DNA from: Isoetes taiwanensis
Lineage: Eukaryota; Streptophyta; Lycopodiopsida; Isoetales; Isoetaceae
Assembly: GCA_021234155.1 (NCBI GenBank)
Contig: JAJEKV010000004.1
Coordinates: 62,001-126,000, forward strand
Direction: 5' to 3'
DNA length: 64,000 nt
A program made the position numbers and the translations under genes. Below the pieces are notes generated by a model that saw nothing but the letters and a program-made list of their open reading frames with translations, made no database searches and was not told the origin of the DNA. Positions 26,470 through 38,453 of this stretch are shown piece by piece. The first letter of the stretch is position 1; each line of letters begins with the position of its first letter.

Positions 26470-26930
26470 GCATATGCACGAATATTAAAATCACCAAGAA
26501 GAATAGCATGTCCTAACTACTTGAATTAAGCAATGTCATCATAAAAATCGTCATAAGGATCATTGCGATCCACATCACATCATAGAAAGGTGATGATGTA
26601 GGTGGAAAGTAACATGCAGCAACAAAAATGGCACTACCATTTGCGTAATGGAGTTGACTCACGTGAAGCGATTATACCGATCAACTTTATCAAGTGCGAT
26701 ATATGGAGCAAGAGCATCCTTAAAATAGCAAGCAACTCATCCGCATCTTTGTTACCAATAGCATTCATTAAATAATGAAAAGTATTGATATCCTATGAAA
26801 TGAGGGAGCCTTTTGGTAGAATGCTCCCAAGTTTCTAAAAGAAAAAGAATGTCCATATCTTTTTCAATTGGGTTCAGCTAACACTTTTACATCAAGGAAA
26901 ACCCAGACAATTCCAAGACACCAATCGAAG
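26470..26930 (-). pseudogene. LINE endonuclease fragment
   Basis: On the minus strand, split over frames, are LLETWEHSTKRLPHFIGYQ, FVAACYFPP and a LGDFNI-type motif, in the order of the exonuclease-endonuclease-phosphatase domain of plant LINEs. No RT follows, so this is an isolated fragment. It lies within 1 kb of the Helitron-like end at 27447, so it may be captured sequence. Confidence 0.55.
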
Positions 26931-27416
26931 GCACCTTTTCTATGAAGGTACATTTAGAGTATGAGCAGTGTGAGCTGAAGATGTTTGGGCCACGACAGTG
27001 GCAACAGCAGCAACAACAACAACAGGTGTACCATTTAGCAACATTGTGAGAGGAGAGCCTGGAGCATGAGATGATGTGGTGGATGTAAAAGATAGAGCAT
27101 TAGAATGTGCATTTGCAGCTTGGGAGTGTGCATGTGAAATGAGAGAATGGACCGAGCAGCAGTGGAACAAGATGTTGTAGAATGATGAAATATATTAGCA
27201 GATGCTATATGAGGTGGTGCAAAGATTGACTTAGTAAGTTAGGATGTCCATATTAGTACTCAAATTTGGCGCTGTGAATTTCAGTGTGTGCAGGCGGTGG
27301 GTTTGCAATGCTCTTACTCCACGTGCATCATTAACAACAACTATTATTGTAAGGTCCAATTTAGCCAACACCAGAGTCTGTACCTTTTGTTGCAATTTAA
27401 CATGCCTAGGACATTA

Positions 27417-27447
27417 GCCCGGCAACGCCGGGCACACGTTTACTAGT
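27417..27447 (+). mobile_element. Helitron-like 3' terminus
   Basis: A GC hairpin (GCCCGGCAACGCCGGGC, 27417-27433) is followed by nine bases and then CTAG|T (27443-27447). Hairpin plus CTRR before a T is the Helitron 3' signature. The matching 5' TC end was not identified with confidence; a run of TTCTATTCTATTC near 25915 is one possible place. No Rep/helicase is visible, so any element would be non-autonomous. Confidence 0.55.
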
Positions 27448-27595
27448 GCTTCTTTTAGCATATTATGCATCACCAAGTTACATGGACAGCTTTGCCTATC
27501 ATTGTATTCTCTACATCTCTAATTAGATGACGAAGGAACATAAGTCAAAGCTTGTAAACTGTAATATGTGCAACATTTCTGACAATATTGATATT

Positions 27596-27848
27596 TGGGC
27601 AAAAGTATGCTGGTGGGTATCAAAAGCAGGCGTCCGGACACATGCTGACAGCACTCATATAGCACCCCATATGGCAGCTTGTTTAAGGTGTTACTGGTAC
27701 TAGCACATGGTAATTAGGTAATCAATAGAAATATGTAACAACTCCAATTAATAACAAGTGGAATACTATGATAGAATAGTACATCCAGGGTGCTGATCTA
27801 AGTGCTGGGGCCGCGTTTTTTTGATACCCACTAGCATACTTTTGCCCA
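27596..27848. mobile_element. MITE with about 29-bp terminal inverted repeats
   Basis: TGGGCAAAAGTATGCTGGTG (27596 on) and its reverse complement ending at 27848 bound a 253-bp segment. The arms match over about 29 bp with one or two differences and have no coding content. The CTCCCT microsatellite starts just outside. The superfamily cannot be fixed because no clear target duplication was seen. Confidence 0.75.
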
Positions 27849-27870
27849 TTTGCTATTTTTTGCTTTTGCA

Positions 27871-27910
27871 TCTCTCCCTCTCCCTCTCCCTCTCCCTCTC
27901 CCTCTCTCTC
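27871..27910. repeat. CTCCCT microsatellite
   Basis: About six CTCCCT units plus a CTCTCT end. Confidence 0.95.
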
Positions 27911-28379
27911 TGAACTTGGAACAAAAATGCAAACTTTGTGAGCTTCCATGTGTTTATACATTGTACATATAAATACATGACACGTCACCATGGGAATGTA
28001 ATGATGCATTGGCCATTTATAAAATAAACCAAAAGGGCTAAAGTTAGCTATGCTAAATTGACATTAATTAAATAATCTAATTAATAACTAAAATATGCTA
28101 ACTAATTAGGTTAATTATCCCATTCTTGGCCCAATGGTTTTGACAAGATCCAGTTGGGTTAGATGCATATGGGCTGGGCTGCATGTTAATATTCGAGAGG
28201 CAATTATGTTGTTTGCGCTCGCAACAATGCACCGCTTGATTTGGGGGTGGGCTTCATCGATTGTTAACATCGGCCAAGTAGTGTATTAGTGCTTTATCTC
28301 CACGCCAAAGTTGGGTTGCAAAGACAACGCATGTGCTTATATTTCTAATTATAGGGCCAGGTTTTTTGAAGGCAAGTGT

Positions 28380-28630
28380 AGTGGATGCATGGGAGAAGAG
28401 CTGCTTCTATTTGGGGCAGTTTTGTATCTATTTTCTCTTGTACTTGTTGTGTTATAATTCTTCCATTTGGCTATGAGAGCCTTTTGAGTCTAGGAAATTG
28501 GCTTCCACTCGTAGTATCCACTCGGAGAAGATGTAGAGGGAAGTCTATAGTACTAGACAATACATGCTTTGTATGTAACTTTTTATATCAATAAAAAGTA
28601 GCAACCTTACCTTCAAAAAAAAAAAAAAAA
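28380..28630 (+). other. Poly(A)-tailed segment (retroposed 3' end)
   Basis: A unique sequence ends ATCAATAAAAAGTAGC..CTTC followed by about 15 A (28616-28630), so a polyadenylation signal precedes a genomic A-tail. This is what a reverse-transcribed RNA or a LINE 3' end leaves. The frame inside (28385-28594) is not recognised. Confidence 0.5.
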
Positions 28631-28631
28631 T

Positions 28632-29930
28632 TATCAAGTGCCACTTGGGCCAAATTGATTGGCCCTCAAGAACTTGCCAATTTTGGCCTAATCAAATTGA
28701 GTTAAAAACACCCCAATTTGCCCCAATTTGGGGCAAATGGAGAAGGAGGATGAGCTTATTCAACCGGAGGGGCATGGAGAACCCGAGAGATAGTGGATCT
28801 AGCCAAGATCTGGGTTAGTAGGCTTAGTTAGCTTGAGATTCTAGTTAAGGATTAACCCTTGTGTCCCTATATGGATGATTAACCTTTATTGATGCTCTAG
28901 TTGAGATTATAGATGGATTTATGTATTGTGGTAGTTCGTTTTCGGCACCTCGTGTGCTTGTGGGATAAGGGAGGGTATAGACCTAAAGGCTAGTAGGAGT
29001 AGAGTTGTTTTTAGCTAGAATCCCATAAATCCTAATAAATGCGGCCTGAAGGATATGCCAAGATTGAGCACCATACAACGGGCATAAGGTGAAGTCGATG
29101 TGGAGCCATGTTGAGCCTGGCTACTGGGGCTCCTATAGTGTGCTAGGCTTATAGCGGTAGGTCCTGCCAAGTCGATATATGAGTCCGGGACACCCCCGGG
29201 TCACAGGTGTCATCCTAAAAGAACATCCCGGATCAATAAGTGCGGTGAGTCGATCTATAGATTTTGGAGGGTAAGCAGTGCGGATGGATGGTGGTGTGGT
29301 GCCACGATCCTCTAGCCACCCATGGAACCATTGTGCTCTGGGAGAGGATTCGCCCCTTTCCTGCCTCATCGGACCAGGGAGATGCAACTTGGAGCTCATA
29401 GAATGACTCCATGAGATCACATCTCCGTAGGCTACAAAATGAGCCATAGCATGTTTCAGCCTTATCCTATCATAAAGTGTGCATGTGAGGGGTGGATGGA
29501 GTGGACTACCCTAGCCATTGTTCTATGCCTAACGCCATTGTCATGGTTCTGCCTGTTGTTATCTGGAGACCCTGACCATCAGTCGACCCCCTTGAGTCTC
29601 ATCCCAAGGTAGAACCCTAATTTATGATGCATTTTATATGTTATGTTAGTATTATGTTGTTGTTTGTAAGGATGATGGATAGGCCACCCTTCATGGTGGC
29701 ATATTATTTATGTGTATTGTCACTAGTGCTAACATGTATGTATGCTTTTGCCATATAGGATATGTCATAGAAGGCGTGGGACGAATAACACCTCCGTGCC
29801 CTTCACCCGGACACTTGGCCATCAAAGTGGTCCGAATCAGACGGAGGGCCTTCCCGTGATGATTGAATTGCCATGGGAGGGGAATTTTCCATATTTATAT
29901 GGGAGCATCATATAGGTTCGGGGAGCGTCA
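28632..29930 (+). repeat. LTR, family A (solo or 5' LTR)
   Basis: The right end is fixed by the primer site that follows directly; the left end is approximate. It shares the family-wide LTR core with the gypsy LTR at 35031: AAGTGTGCATGTGAGGGGTGG at about 29476, GGAGACCCTGACCATCAGTC at about 29566 and CCACCCTTCATGGTGG at about 29685. No second LTR of this family is seen downstream, and coding parts of its element are missing. Confidence 0.7.
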
Positions 29931-29933
29931 TAA

Positions 29934-29950
29934 TGGTATCAGAGCCATGA
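29934..29950 (+). promoter_or_regulatory. Primer binding site for initiator tRNA-Met
   Basis: TGGTATCAGAGCCATGA matches the complement of the plant initiator tRNA-Met 3' end, the standard primer of Ty3/gypsy and copia elements. It proves that the block before it is the 5' LTR of a retroelement. Confidence 0.9.
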
Positions 29951-31937
29951 TCTCAGTAGATCAGATCATAGCACTGGCCATGTCCTAATTAGTTGCTCAA
30001 TTAGTTCGTAGTGAGAGCTAATGTAAGGAATCCCCCTAAATTCCTAGGTAACATGCTCAAGTAACTTAGGTGTGTGAGAGATGTAGGAAGGGAAACATAG
30101 GAGGAAAATGTGAGACCATTCTAAGTTTTTAGCAGAAAGAGGTCACTTGCTCTCGGAGGCCATAACTTTTGATAGGGAGCTTGGATAGAGGCATTTTTTA
30201 TACCTTTGCGTAGGACCCTTGAATTAGCTAAGATTCCCTAAAAGCCCCATCAGGAGATGCAACATGTATAAAGTTACGCTCCTCTCCTTTTGTCGCTTTA
30301 AAATTTAATTTTAAACCCAAAAAAACTCCAGCAGCGCAACTTTATATGCCACATATATAAAACCGTCGTATAAAATTCCTTTATACGAAAGAAAAGTTTT
30401 GAAATTTAAGTTGGGCGTCTCTTTTCTGTCATTTTCCCTTTTCGTGTTCCATTAGGAGCTCCTGGCCGCCATATCTGCCGCACCATCGCCATAGCTGGTC
30501 AACGTTGCACCTTCGCCATAATTGATCCTGCCATGCCATCGCCTAAGCTTGACATTGCCCCGCCTGCTCACACCACCTTTGACCCTCGCTTGTGATCATC
30601 TTCTCCCGCCCATGTTCAGATTCTATAGACCTAGTGTCTGGAGACGTGTACCATGCACCATGGAAGGGGAATGCTTTAGCGCACCCTTGATGTCCTATCA
30701 TCAAGCCAAACCCTTTATCACCATGGTAAGCATTCTTTCAATGAATATAGCCATTTCTCGCTAACTCCGTTTTCTATTTAAAATAGAAGACTCCCGCCTA
30801 GCAATTGTCTTTCCCTAAACCAACACCGTGGTGGCAACAAATCCATCGGACTTGTGCAACCATGGCAAGGTGGAAACACCCTAAGGGTTCTTATTGTCAT
30901 TGGTTACGATTCCCAACGACCATATTGTCGAAGTTTTGACGATGAAAGATAGATGGAAATTCCTCCGAAGTGAGATAACCACTTCTAAGTTGGATTCTCA
31001 TCCACTATCGCCTCGATATTCTTTAGGCTAAGGCAATAATATTAAATTATCAACATTTCAAACACATAGCTTTAAATATTTTCCCTAGCAAATGTTTGGG
31101 TAGCGACCGCCCAAACATCATGTGGTTCACATTATCCGCTATTCAACTCCATACACTGGGGTTAAGTAGAATTCAAAGAATTCATCATAGCTAACGTTAT
31201 TTTCTATAGTCTGTAAGCGTTGACTCATCTCACTTTCTAGGAATTATTGGTACAATTTTTGTGCCGGAGACCACTATGAGTTGCCCAATTCTTTAAAATT
31301 AAAGACACTAGTGGTTTACAATCTATACTATTAGTTGAGCCACATATCACCTGGCCACAAAACATAGCAATAAACCAAGAGAATTGACCACCCTAAGGAA
31401 CCATGGTAATAAACTATACCATCAAACCATAATGAGAAAGAATAGGTACTTACTATGTGGATATACCACATTAAAAAATCTTAAATACAAATCATGCTAT
31501 TTAACTCCATCTAGTTATTCAACATATTAACCCACAAAGTAATATTAGTTTATCCTAGTTGTATAACACAAAAAGTAGCAGAGAAAACTAATAACAATTT
31601 TTTTTTTGGGGCCTTGTGTTGGATATGAAGGTGGTCTGCAGAAGACCCCCTCTTCAGGACAACAACACCAGCCACACATCTTCTATCACAAAATGACGAA
31701 AGGGCAAAATTAGGCATGGCATAGGAATTATCAGTCTGCACAAAGCCTGAATCCACATGCATGGAACTGAAACCACGGGCTTTAGGTTGTGAGAGGAAGG
31801 CAATGTTCCTATTAAATAAATTCCAGTTCTATTTATATTTTAGAGATATCAATCTAATATATATGTTGTTGTAAACTACGAGCAATGTTTTCCAATTTGT
31901 ATTTTGTTACCAAATTATGACTAATGTTTCTTATTCT
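29951..31937. other. Truncated retroelement leader and unassigned DNA
   Basis: The first several hundred bases are probably untranslated leader of the family A element. No gag or pol is seen; the rest is AT-rich without a recognised frame. A minus-strand frame at 31550-31762 has no known domain. Confidence 0.4.
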
Positions 31938-32700
31938 CACTTGTAGATAAGATATCATTCTTCAATGTGGGCATATGGACAACACTTTCGCATTGAAGAA
32001 GTTGACAAAGGTCGTGTCACTTTTGACTCTGGAATAATGGCTTCCTTTCTTCAAAGGAGTCAATGTAGTGCAGGGGACATAAATCCTATTGATGGCAATG
32101 TTGATTATATTGGAGTTATTACCAAAATCATGGACTTGAACTTTCGTTCATTCCATGTGAACGTGCTAAAGGCCAAATGGTTCAAAACACAAACCCAAGG
32201 AAGAAATCAAACCATTCGAGTACACCCTTCTGGATTCTATGAGGTAGACACTTCACATGTCTTAAGAGATCTAGACGAGCCTTTTATATTTCCTAGTCAG
32301 TGAAGCAAGTATTTTTCCATGATAATTTAGGGTTAAGAAATGGCGATAGTGGTTCATTCACAACCAACTTCTCAAGAGTTATTGCCATGCCTATCCTCAA
32401 TGATTCTAATTGTGACACCCAAGGATCATCATCCGATATTCCAATTCCTCGTGAGTTGGAGTTGATTGACCCAATTGAAGAAACCATTGACCATGAGCAT
32501 GATTCGTAATTAGAGGACCATCAAGGCCTTCGTAAGGTCTCCAATGCATAACCTAGAACATTGTATACTTGATGACTACTTTAATGAGGTGACATAGAAA
32601 ATGAGACAAAGAGACATGTATCGCGACTCCCTTTGCAATTGGATGATGATGAAATAGAAGAGGTTGAGCAGGATTTGCTATATGACATTACTAAAGACTA
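31938..32700 (+). pseudogene. CACTA (En/Spm) transposon fragment with DUF4216
   Basis: YGQHFRIEEVDKGRVTFDSG, DYIGVITKIMDLNF, VLKAKWFK and FIFPSQ followed by KQVFFHDN reproduce the order of the DUF4216 domain at the C-terminal side of plant CACTA TNP2-type transposases. A one-base frameshift at about 32302 separates FIFPSQ from KQVFFHDN. An acceptor-like CTTGTAG at about 31946 precedes the frame. The catalytic TNP2 part is absent, so this is a remnant. Confidence 0.8.
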
Positions 32701-33059
32701 GTTCAACAATGATTTTTTTAAGTATATGTCATTGTCGTTGAGGAATATTGTATTGAGATCCTCTTGATACAATTCCTAATATTATGTATTGGTGAACTTT
32801 TGAATTGTATGAGACAAATATAATAATACACACTTTATTGTATATTCGTTAGCCTTGGCAACCTTGTTCTAGCCACATAGGTATGTATGAAATGAGGACT
32901 TTTGAGAAAATAAAAAATGTAGAGAAAGAGTAGTTATATTAAGAGTGTATAGACAAATGGTTATTTGAATAGATGGCAAGTGTCTCTTTGGTATCTTTGC
33001 ATATGCGATTATTCAAAAGGCTTAAAACGAATAGTAAAGTGCATGACTATAAATAGAGT

Positions 33060-33750
33060 GCATACGATATGAGTCAATGGTATAGTGTTGGACATAAAGT
33101 CAATGGTCGCATCAACTCTAGACATAATGTATAGACAAGAGTTAGATCATATGTTAACATGAGTAGTAGAGTTCATACTATTGAATGAGTCAATAGTAGC
33201 CTCAGACATTTGGTTAGATAGAGTCAATAGTAGCATCAGACATAGGGTTAGAAATAGAGTCAATAGTAGCATCTAATATAGAGTCAGAATTGAAACTAAT
33301 GATAGTGTTAGACATAGCGTCAGAAGTAGAGATCAACATAAAGTCAAGCATAGTGTCAATTGTAAGGTCAGAACTAGAGTCACTGGTAGAGTCAGAATTG
33401 GAACAATGATAGTGTCAGACATAGCGCCGTGGAAGTAGAGGTCAACATAAAGGCAAGCATAAGCGCCAATTGTATGGTTGAGCTAGAGTCGATGGCGTGT
33501 ATGCTTGAAACCCAATGCCAATACCTTTGACTCATAGTGCATCGCTTGTTACGCCGGGTTATAATGTCGATTATAGCAAAAGATTGGTTAAAATGATATA
33601 GCATCATCTTTAGAGTCGAACATAGCCGTCAGTAGAGGTGAACATAAAGTCAAGCATAGCGCCAATTGCAAGGTCGGCGAAAGCGCCACTAGTAGAGTCG
33701 AATTGGAACTAATGATAGTGTCAGACATAGCGTCAGGAGTATAGGTGTTG
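33060..33750. repeat. Irregular minisatellite
   Basis: Degenerate tandem words AGAGTCAATAGTAGCATC, GTCAGACATAG, GAACTAATGATAGTGTCAGAC and AACATAAAGTCAAGCATAGCG recur in overlapping order. A larger unit of about 120-130 bp (AATGATAGTGT..AGACATAGCG) is seen at about 33298, 33405 and 33711. There is no reading frame. Confidence 0.8.
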
Positions 33751-35025
33751 GCTCGCATTCTTGAGCCAACATAGACATAGTTAGATTTAGTTCAATCGCA
33801 TTTTCTATCTTAATATGATCATGTGGTTTTTAGGTGCAGTTGCAAGTGAGTTTGTTGAAGAATTAGTGGGCAACCATCATAGCATTAAGTGCAAAGAAAA
33901 CCACGATCGTAACGGTTCGCCACGTGAAATCAAGGTTCAAAGAACTTAGAATTTACACAAGGGGAAGGTTATATCGTGATCTAAAGGTAATGGCCCAAGA
34001 GGTATTGCTCACAACATGGTAAGATATGGTGTATAAACTAGAAAATGTCAAACGTACTTGTTTTGTCATCCTCCCAGCTATTCTGCCATGTTTCCTGTCT
34101 ACTTGTTTATCCCTCGCCAATTTTATGCCATACCATGCTGCCTCCCTAGTCCTTCTACTTGTTTTATCACGCACCAGTCTTTATGCCATACCATGATGTC
34201 CATTACTCTGAAATCCATTTGCCTTATCAAGACCTGCTACACTATTGTCTATTCTATATTATGCCGATCATTAAATTGCTAGCACCGAGCTCTCTGGTCA
34301 CATTGCATGGTCACAATACATGAAATAAGCATGAGCAAATCTATCCATCCATTATTGCAAGTGCCAACATAATCTAGTTTACCACAGCCCATCTTGATCT
34401 TTGGACAAAATCGTGATGCACCAAAGACCAAAAAAGCTTAAATCTGCCATTTTATGCCCAAGTTGTTAAGCCTAGTATTTTTGTCTATATAGTTTGCTAG
34501 TTCATGAAAGCGTATTTTTATAACATATATAAGGTTTACATGGTTTTTAAGGGGTCAGATTGTATCAAGAAGAGTATGAAAATAGGGCAATAAGGAATCT
34601 TTGAAACCCCATTTTTTTAGGGAAGGTTTTTTTCTTTTTAGGGATTAACCACCACCACCGAAGTTCTAAGTTTAACTTATTTTAGAAAGTGAAAGGAGGG
34701 TTGATAACGGTATGTTATCAGCCTACTCAAGAAAGGGGCAAAAAGCTCGTTTTGCGATCATCTGGATTCGGGCGGCGCCTCCATGGTTTGATGCAAGGCC
34801 TAACGATGCTATGGCGGCGGCGAGCAAGATGGGCGCCTTGAAGGCGAGGCGGCTAGGGTAGATATGGTTAGGGCGGTTCATACTGGAAGTTCTCGGCGCA
34901 GAATGTGAGAGCTAGTTAGGGTTCTTATCCTTCTGGGAGGGCTAGCCGGGAGCTTGCATTGGCGATCAAGATCGGGTCGGGATGCCAAGTTTTGGCCTCC
35001 GAGGAAGGAGGCGGGGAGCCAGGGG
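33751..35025. other. Left flank of the large retroelement, no gene seen
   Basis: Mostly AT-rich; the last 250 bp are GC-rich (GGCGGCGCCTCCATGG..) and resemble coding or LINE 5' sequence, with no recognised domain. It was continuous with 61746 onward before the retroelement inserted, as the target duplication shows. Confidence 0.4.
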
Positions 35026-35030
35026 GCAAG
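35026..35030. repeat. Target site duplication, left copy
   Basis: GCAAG immediately before the 5' LTR; the same five bases follow the 3' LTR at 61741-61745. Confidence 0.75.
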
Positions 35031-36591
35031 TGTGGCGTTCCAAAGACAAGATACGGTCCTAGAACGTGATAATCAGATCCTAAATCACGCCACGTACACG
35101 CCACCGACCCACGCGTGTGCAGCCGACGGATAGCCGTGTAAGTAGCCCTAGGGCAACTTGCTAGGAATGTTCACATGTTATTAATGTGCACATATGCACA
35201 TTAATGTGGGCACACTTTTCCATGTAGACACTTTTGCCACCTTGCCATTAATGGCAAGTGGGCCCCTTCCACTATCCCACATGCCAAAAGGGATAATTGG
35301 AAACCCTAGCCCTAAACCCATGTCTATTTAGGTAGGAAAACCCTAACTTGCTAGTTTTCGCCCTTAGGGTTTTAGAGCCCCGCTTTGGCTGCCCCAGAGC
35401 CAAAACCGCATCCCGCACGCCGCTTGCTTAATTAGCCATCGGGCTTCCAATTCGGGATCACCGGCCAGATGGTTGAACTCAGTCGAGGAGCCACTCAAGG
35501 ATCAGGTATTTGGTCAATTTAATAGCTTAAACCGTCTTCTAGTCATAGAACCAAAGAAGTTTAGACTATTAAATTGCCCATAGTAGCTATCTAGGTCCTA
35601 GATCCAGACACTAACTAAAGAACCTAACTCTATGATCTAGATTAGATCTAGTTCTTTAGTTCTTCTATGATGTATATGGATGATGTATCTTTGTGAACCT
35701 TGTATTGGGAAGGGGGGTAGAGGCCCTAAGGCTTGTAGTTGATGCTCTCTAGAGTAGCCTCTCTAGCACACGGTAGATTCGGCCTCAGGCACAAGAACCA
35801 CACCGTTGTGGGTGAAGGGCCGACCGGCTTAGAAAGAGGTTCGTGTTCGACTCTTGAACGATCCCTATGGTGTGTTAGTGCTACCAGGGGATCATTGTGA
35901 CTAGGTCTAATGCCTTGCCACCGAAAGGGCAAGGCATGGGCTCGGCTGCAGGTGGGGTGGGGTTCACCTTCCAATGGGTTCAAGTCGAATACCTGGGCAA
36001 AGGGCCCTCTAGTCACCTTGAGTCAGCATGTAGACCTCTGGAGGGAGTGATCCCTACCTGCCCCATCGGAACTGGGGAGATGAAACCCAGGAATAGCCCT
36101 TTTGGCTATGCATCCGGCGGGCTACAGTCAGGTCCCAACACTTTTCAGCCTACCGCAAAGTGTGTGCATGGGAGGGGCGGATGGAGTGGACAACCCTATG
36201 CCATGTTCATATGCCAGCCAAAGCCATTGCCATGAATTCTGTCTGCAATGAACTCTGGAGACCCAAGCCGTCAGTCATCCCCTTGAGTCTGAGCCCTGGG
36301 TAAAGCTTCCCATATGTATTGTGCTCACCTTGTTTATGCAGATGTGATGGACCACCCTTGGAGGTGGTTATGTGCTTATGTTATATAATCGACATGTATG
36401 TTTACGCCCCGCTAGCCTAGGTTGGCCCCGAGGGAGGGGGTAGAATGACACCTTCACTCTTCCCACCGGGACTCGTTACGGGTGCGCTGATGTGTGGAGG
36501 GCCCTATATCGCTGTGGAGCTGGTATGGGGAGAACTCCTGCTTTGTATACCTGCGGAGGGCAACTGTATCGATGAGTAGGGGACGATCACA
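35031..36591 (+). repeat. 5' LTR
   Basis: It starts TGTGGCGTTC and ends GATCACA. It contains a near-palindrome (ATTAATGTGCA-cata-TGCACATTAAT, about 35179-35204) kept exactly in the 3' LTR, and the GCAAAGTGTG..GGGGCGGATGGAGTGG core shared with the other LTR families of the window. The U3/R/U5 limits cannot be set. Confidence 0.92.
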
Positions 36592-36592
36592 A

Positions 36593-36606
36593 TTGGTATC
36601 GTGAGC
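36593..36606 (+). promoter_or_regulatory. Primer binding site, initiator tRNA-Met type (decayed)
   Basis: TTGGTATCGTGAGC lies one base after the LTR and corresponds to TTGGTATCAGAGC, the usual tRNA-Met primer match, with two changes. Confidence 0.7.
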
Positions 36607-36790
36607 AATGTTCTTAGAGACCAAGAGCAAAGCACGGCCATGTTCCAAAGAGTACCGACTTGATAGGATCCTCAAGCCTCAAAAAAGTGGGAAAATTTTT
36701 CTCATTTTTGTAGTTATGCTAAGCTAGTAACAATTGTTTTAATTGGAATTTGGTAAGATTAAAAGAATAAGCCCAAAATTTTCCAAGTGA

Positions 36791-36868
36791 GATGGTCTCA
36801 TAGCTCGCTACCGGTCGCAGAACTAAAATTTAGTTTTTTTGAGCGAGGCGAAAGTCGCGGAGACATCG
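36791..36868. repeat. Leader hairpin unit 1
   Basis: Outer arms GATGGTCTC / GAGACATC and an inner AACTAAAATTTAGTT palindrome, with GGTCGCAG and GAGCGAGGCG between. Four such units of about 70-78 bp lie in the retroelement ahead of gag. Confidence 0.75.
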
Positions 36869-36984
36869 AGCCAAAAACACCAAAACATGAGGAATTTGAG
36901 AAACGTAATGTGGTAAGGCTAGTTCTAAGGCAGGAATTAATTAGAATAGCATGTTTTAATTACCTAAATAACCTAGAAATGTAC

Positions 36985-37040
36985 GAGATCTCACAAATTT
37001 ACTGGTCGCAGAAACTAAATATTAGTTTAGGAGCGAAAGC
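36985..37040. repeat. Leader hairpin unit 2, left part (split by the DNA transposon)
   Basis: GAGATCTCAC, then GGTCGCAGAAACTAAATATTAGTTT and GGAGCGAAAGC. The missing right arm GCGCAAGCCGTGAGACC is at 50628-50645, on the far side of the transposon, which fixes the insertion point. Confidence 0.8.
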
Positions 37041-37071
37041 ATTAGGGCGGATTTGGGGTCTGAAAATGGCC
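37041..37071 (+). repeat. Left terminal inverted repeat
   Basis: Starts ATTAGGGCGGATTTGGGG; an exact reverse complement of 50596-50626. Confidence 0.9.
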
Positions 37072-37640
37072 TCCTATCAGCCATTCCACGCCATATTTCC
37101 GCCTCCTTTTTCCCATGCCACCTAGGATACCAAACTCTCATAATTAGTGATTTGCTTGGAATATTCTTCCGAATAAGGGGGGATTGTACATTCATGGCCA
37201 TATGTATTTAATTCATTTGGTTGTCGACGGACTGATGCAACACGTGGCGCTTCTAAAATGCCACTTACATTATAGCATACCGCAACTCATGACGGTGTCT
37301 CTTGGTAAGCGTATGCGCGCCACCGCCTTCTACATTTCAAAAAGTTGAATGTGTAGGTTGAAGCTTTGTATCAGATCAGACTTTCATTTCGAGGCCATGG
37401 CTGCGCCTTTAACCGATCTTCACTTCATCCTAATACAAGCTTCCCCTTCTACAATTCCAAATTTGAATTTGCTTAATGTATAAAAGCATGGATTGTAGGA
37501 GAATGGACTTTTCGATTTCCATATGCACGCTGCAAATTTCAAAACGGTTAGTAGCACGGACGCTCGCCACACGGGGTTTAATTGTGTTGGGGCATAAAAA
37601 TACCACACCTTGATTTCGGGCGTACCGCGATCTACACAAG
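37060..37640 (+). repeat. Subterminal direct repeat, copy 1 (copy 2 at 39046-39650)
   Basis: AATGGCCTCCTATCAGCC, the GCATACCGCAACTCATG..GGTGTCTCTTGG stretch and GTATAAAAGCATGGATTGTAG occur in the same order about 2 kb downstream. Each copy ends in a TATA-containing promoter-like segment (TATAAAAG at 37479 and 39489). So the acidic gene at 38139 and the transposase-like gene at 39663 sit behind duplicated upstream sequence. Confidence 0.85.
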
Positions 37641-37840
37641 ATGGAAGTTGCTTGTTGTCAAATTAAACTTAAACACAAGTGAGGTCGGCAAGACTTACGT
37701 GGTTTTTCGAGGAGGGTTTGAGTGTTTTTTTAAATCCCAATTATCGACATAGTGTGACGTAGCATCTTGGTATTAAATAGTATGTTAAATTCAATTATAT
37801 CTGTTCATTTTTCGTTAAACTCAAATCATATAGGTTTAGG

Positions 37841-37950
37841 AATAAGGTTAAAAAAGGAAGATATTGGCTATTTAGGAATAAGGTTAAAAAAAGGAAGATA
37901 TTGGATATTTAGGTATAAGGTTAAAAAAAAGGAAGATATTAGATATGGCT
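37841..37950. repeat. Three-copy tandem repeat, about 38-bp unit
   Basis: TTTAGG.ATAAGGTTAAAAAA plus GGAAGATATTGG, three times, with a growing A run. Confidence 0.9.
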
Positions 37951-38138
37951 CAAATTTCGAGATATGCACATAATGGCATGTAATGATGGTTGATAGGACT
38001 GGAATACTTAATCATTCCTACGATTTTCACGCCTAATCCAAAGCCTATATCTATTCCGGCCCTAGATTGGTTTCCATTCTCCCCAATCTCCTGACCAATC
38101 TTTGCTAGATCCTCCGCCCAATTCTCTAGTCCATCGCC

Positions 38139-38453
38139 ATGAAGAGATCAAATTTTAAGAGCCTGGGAGGTGTCCTCCAAGAGGCTCTATTACGGCTGGA
38201 AGAGGTGTTCCCTCCGCTTCCCTCCTCCCCACGGTTCTTGCTCAGAATGCCTCAATTTCTCGATTGATTCTTTCGATTCCTCTCGATTCCTTTGACGAGG
38301 AATCAGAGAATGAGGAATCAGAGGAAATTTCGGAGCGTGAGTTCATCACAAGTGTTCTTTGAAGGTCGGATAGGAGATTCTTCTGAAAATGAGTATTCAC
38401 CGACGGGAGAAGAAGCCGAAGATGATGAAGAAGATGAAGAAGTTGAAGACTAA
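38139..38453 (+). CDS. Small protein with strongly acidic C-terminus (cargo gene)
   Basis: The reading starts MKRSNFKSLGGVLQEALL at 38139. After one or two frame changes or a missed intron near 38260-38350 it ends in SSENEYSPTGEEAEDDEE and a further acidic run, stopping at 38453. Acidic tails are common in histone chaperones and nucleoplasmin-like proteins, but no fold is recognisable. It lies behind the first copy of the subterminal promoter-like repeat. Whether it is a gene is uncertain; the coherent acidic tail and lack of stops in that part are the support. Confidence 0.4.

Noticed and set aside
29133..29447. 104-codon minus-strand frame in the family A LTR
   Set aside because: Similar antisense frames occur in the other LTRs only because the LTR core is shared; no domain.
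33060..33750. CRISPR-like array
   Set aside because: Repeats are irregular with no constant spacer length, and the DNA is plant nuclear.
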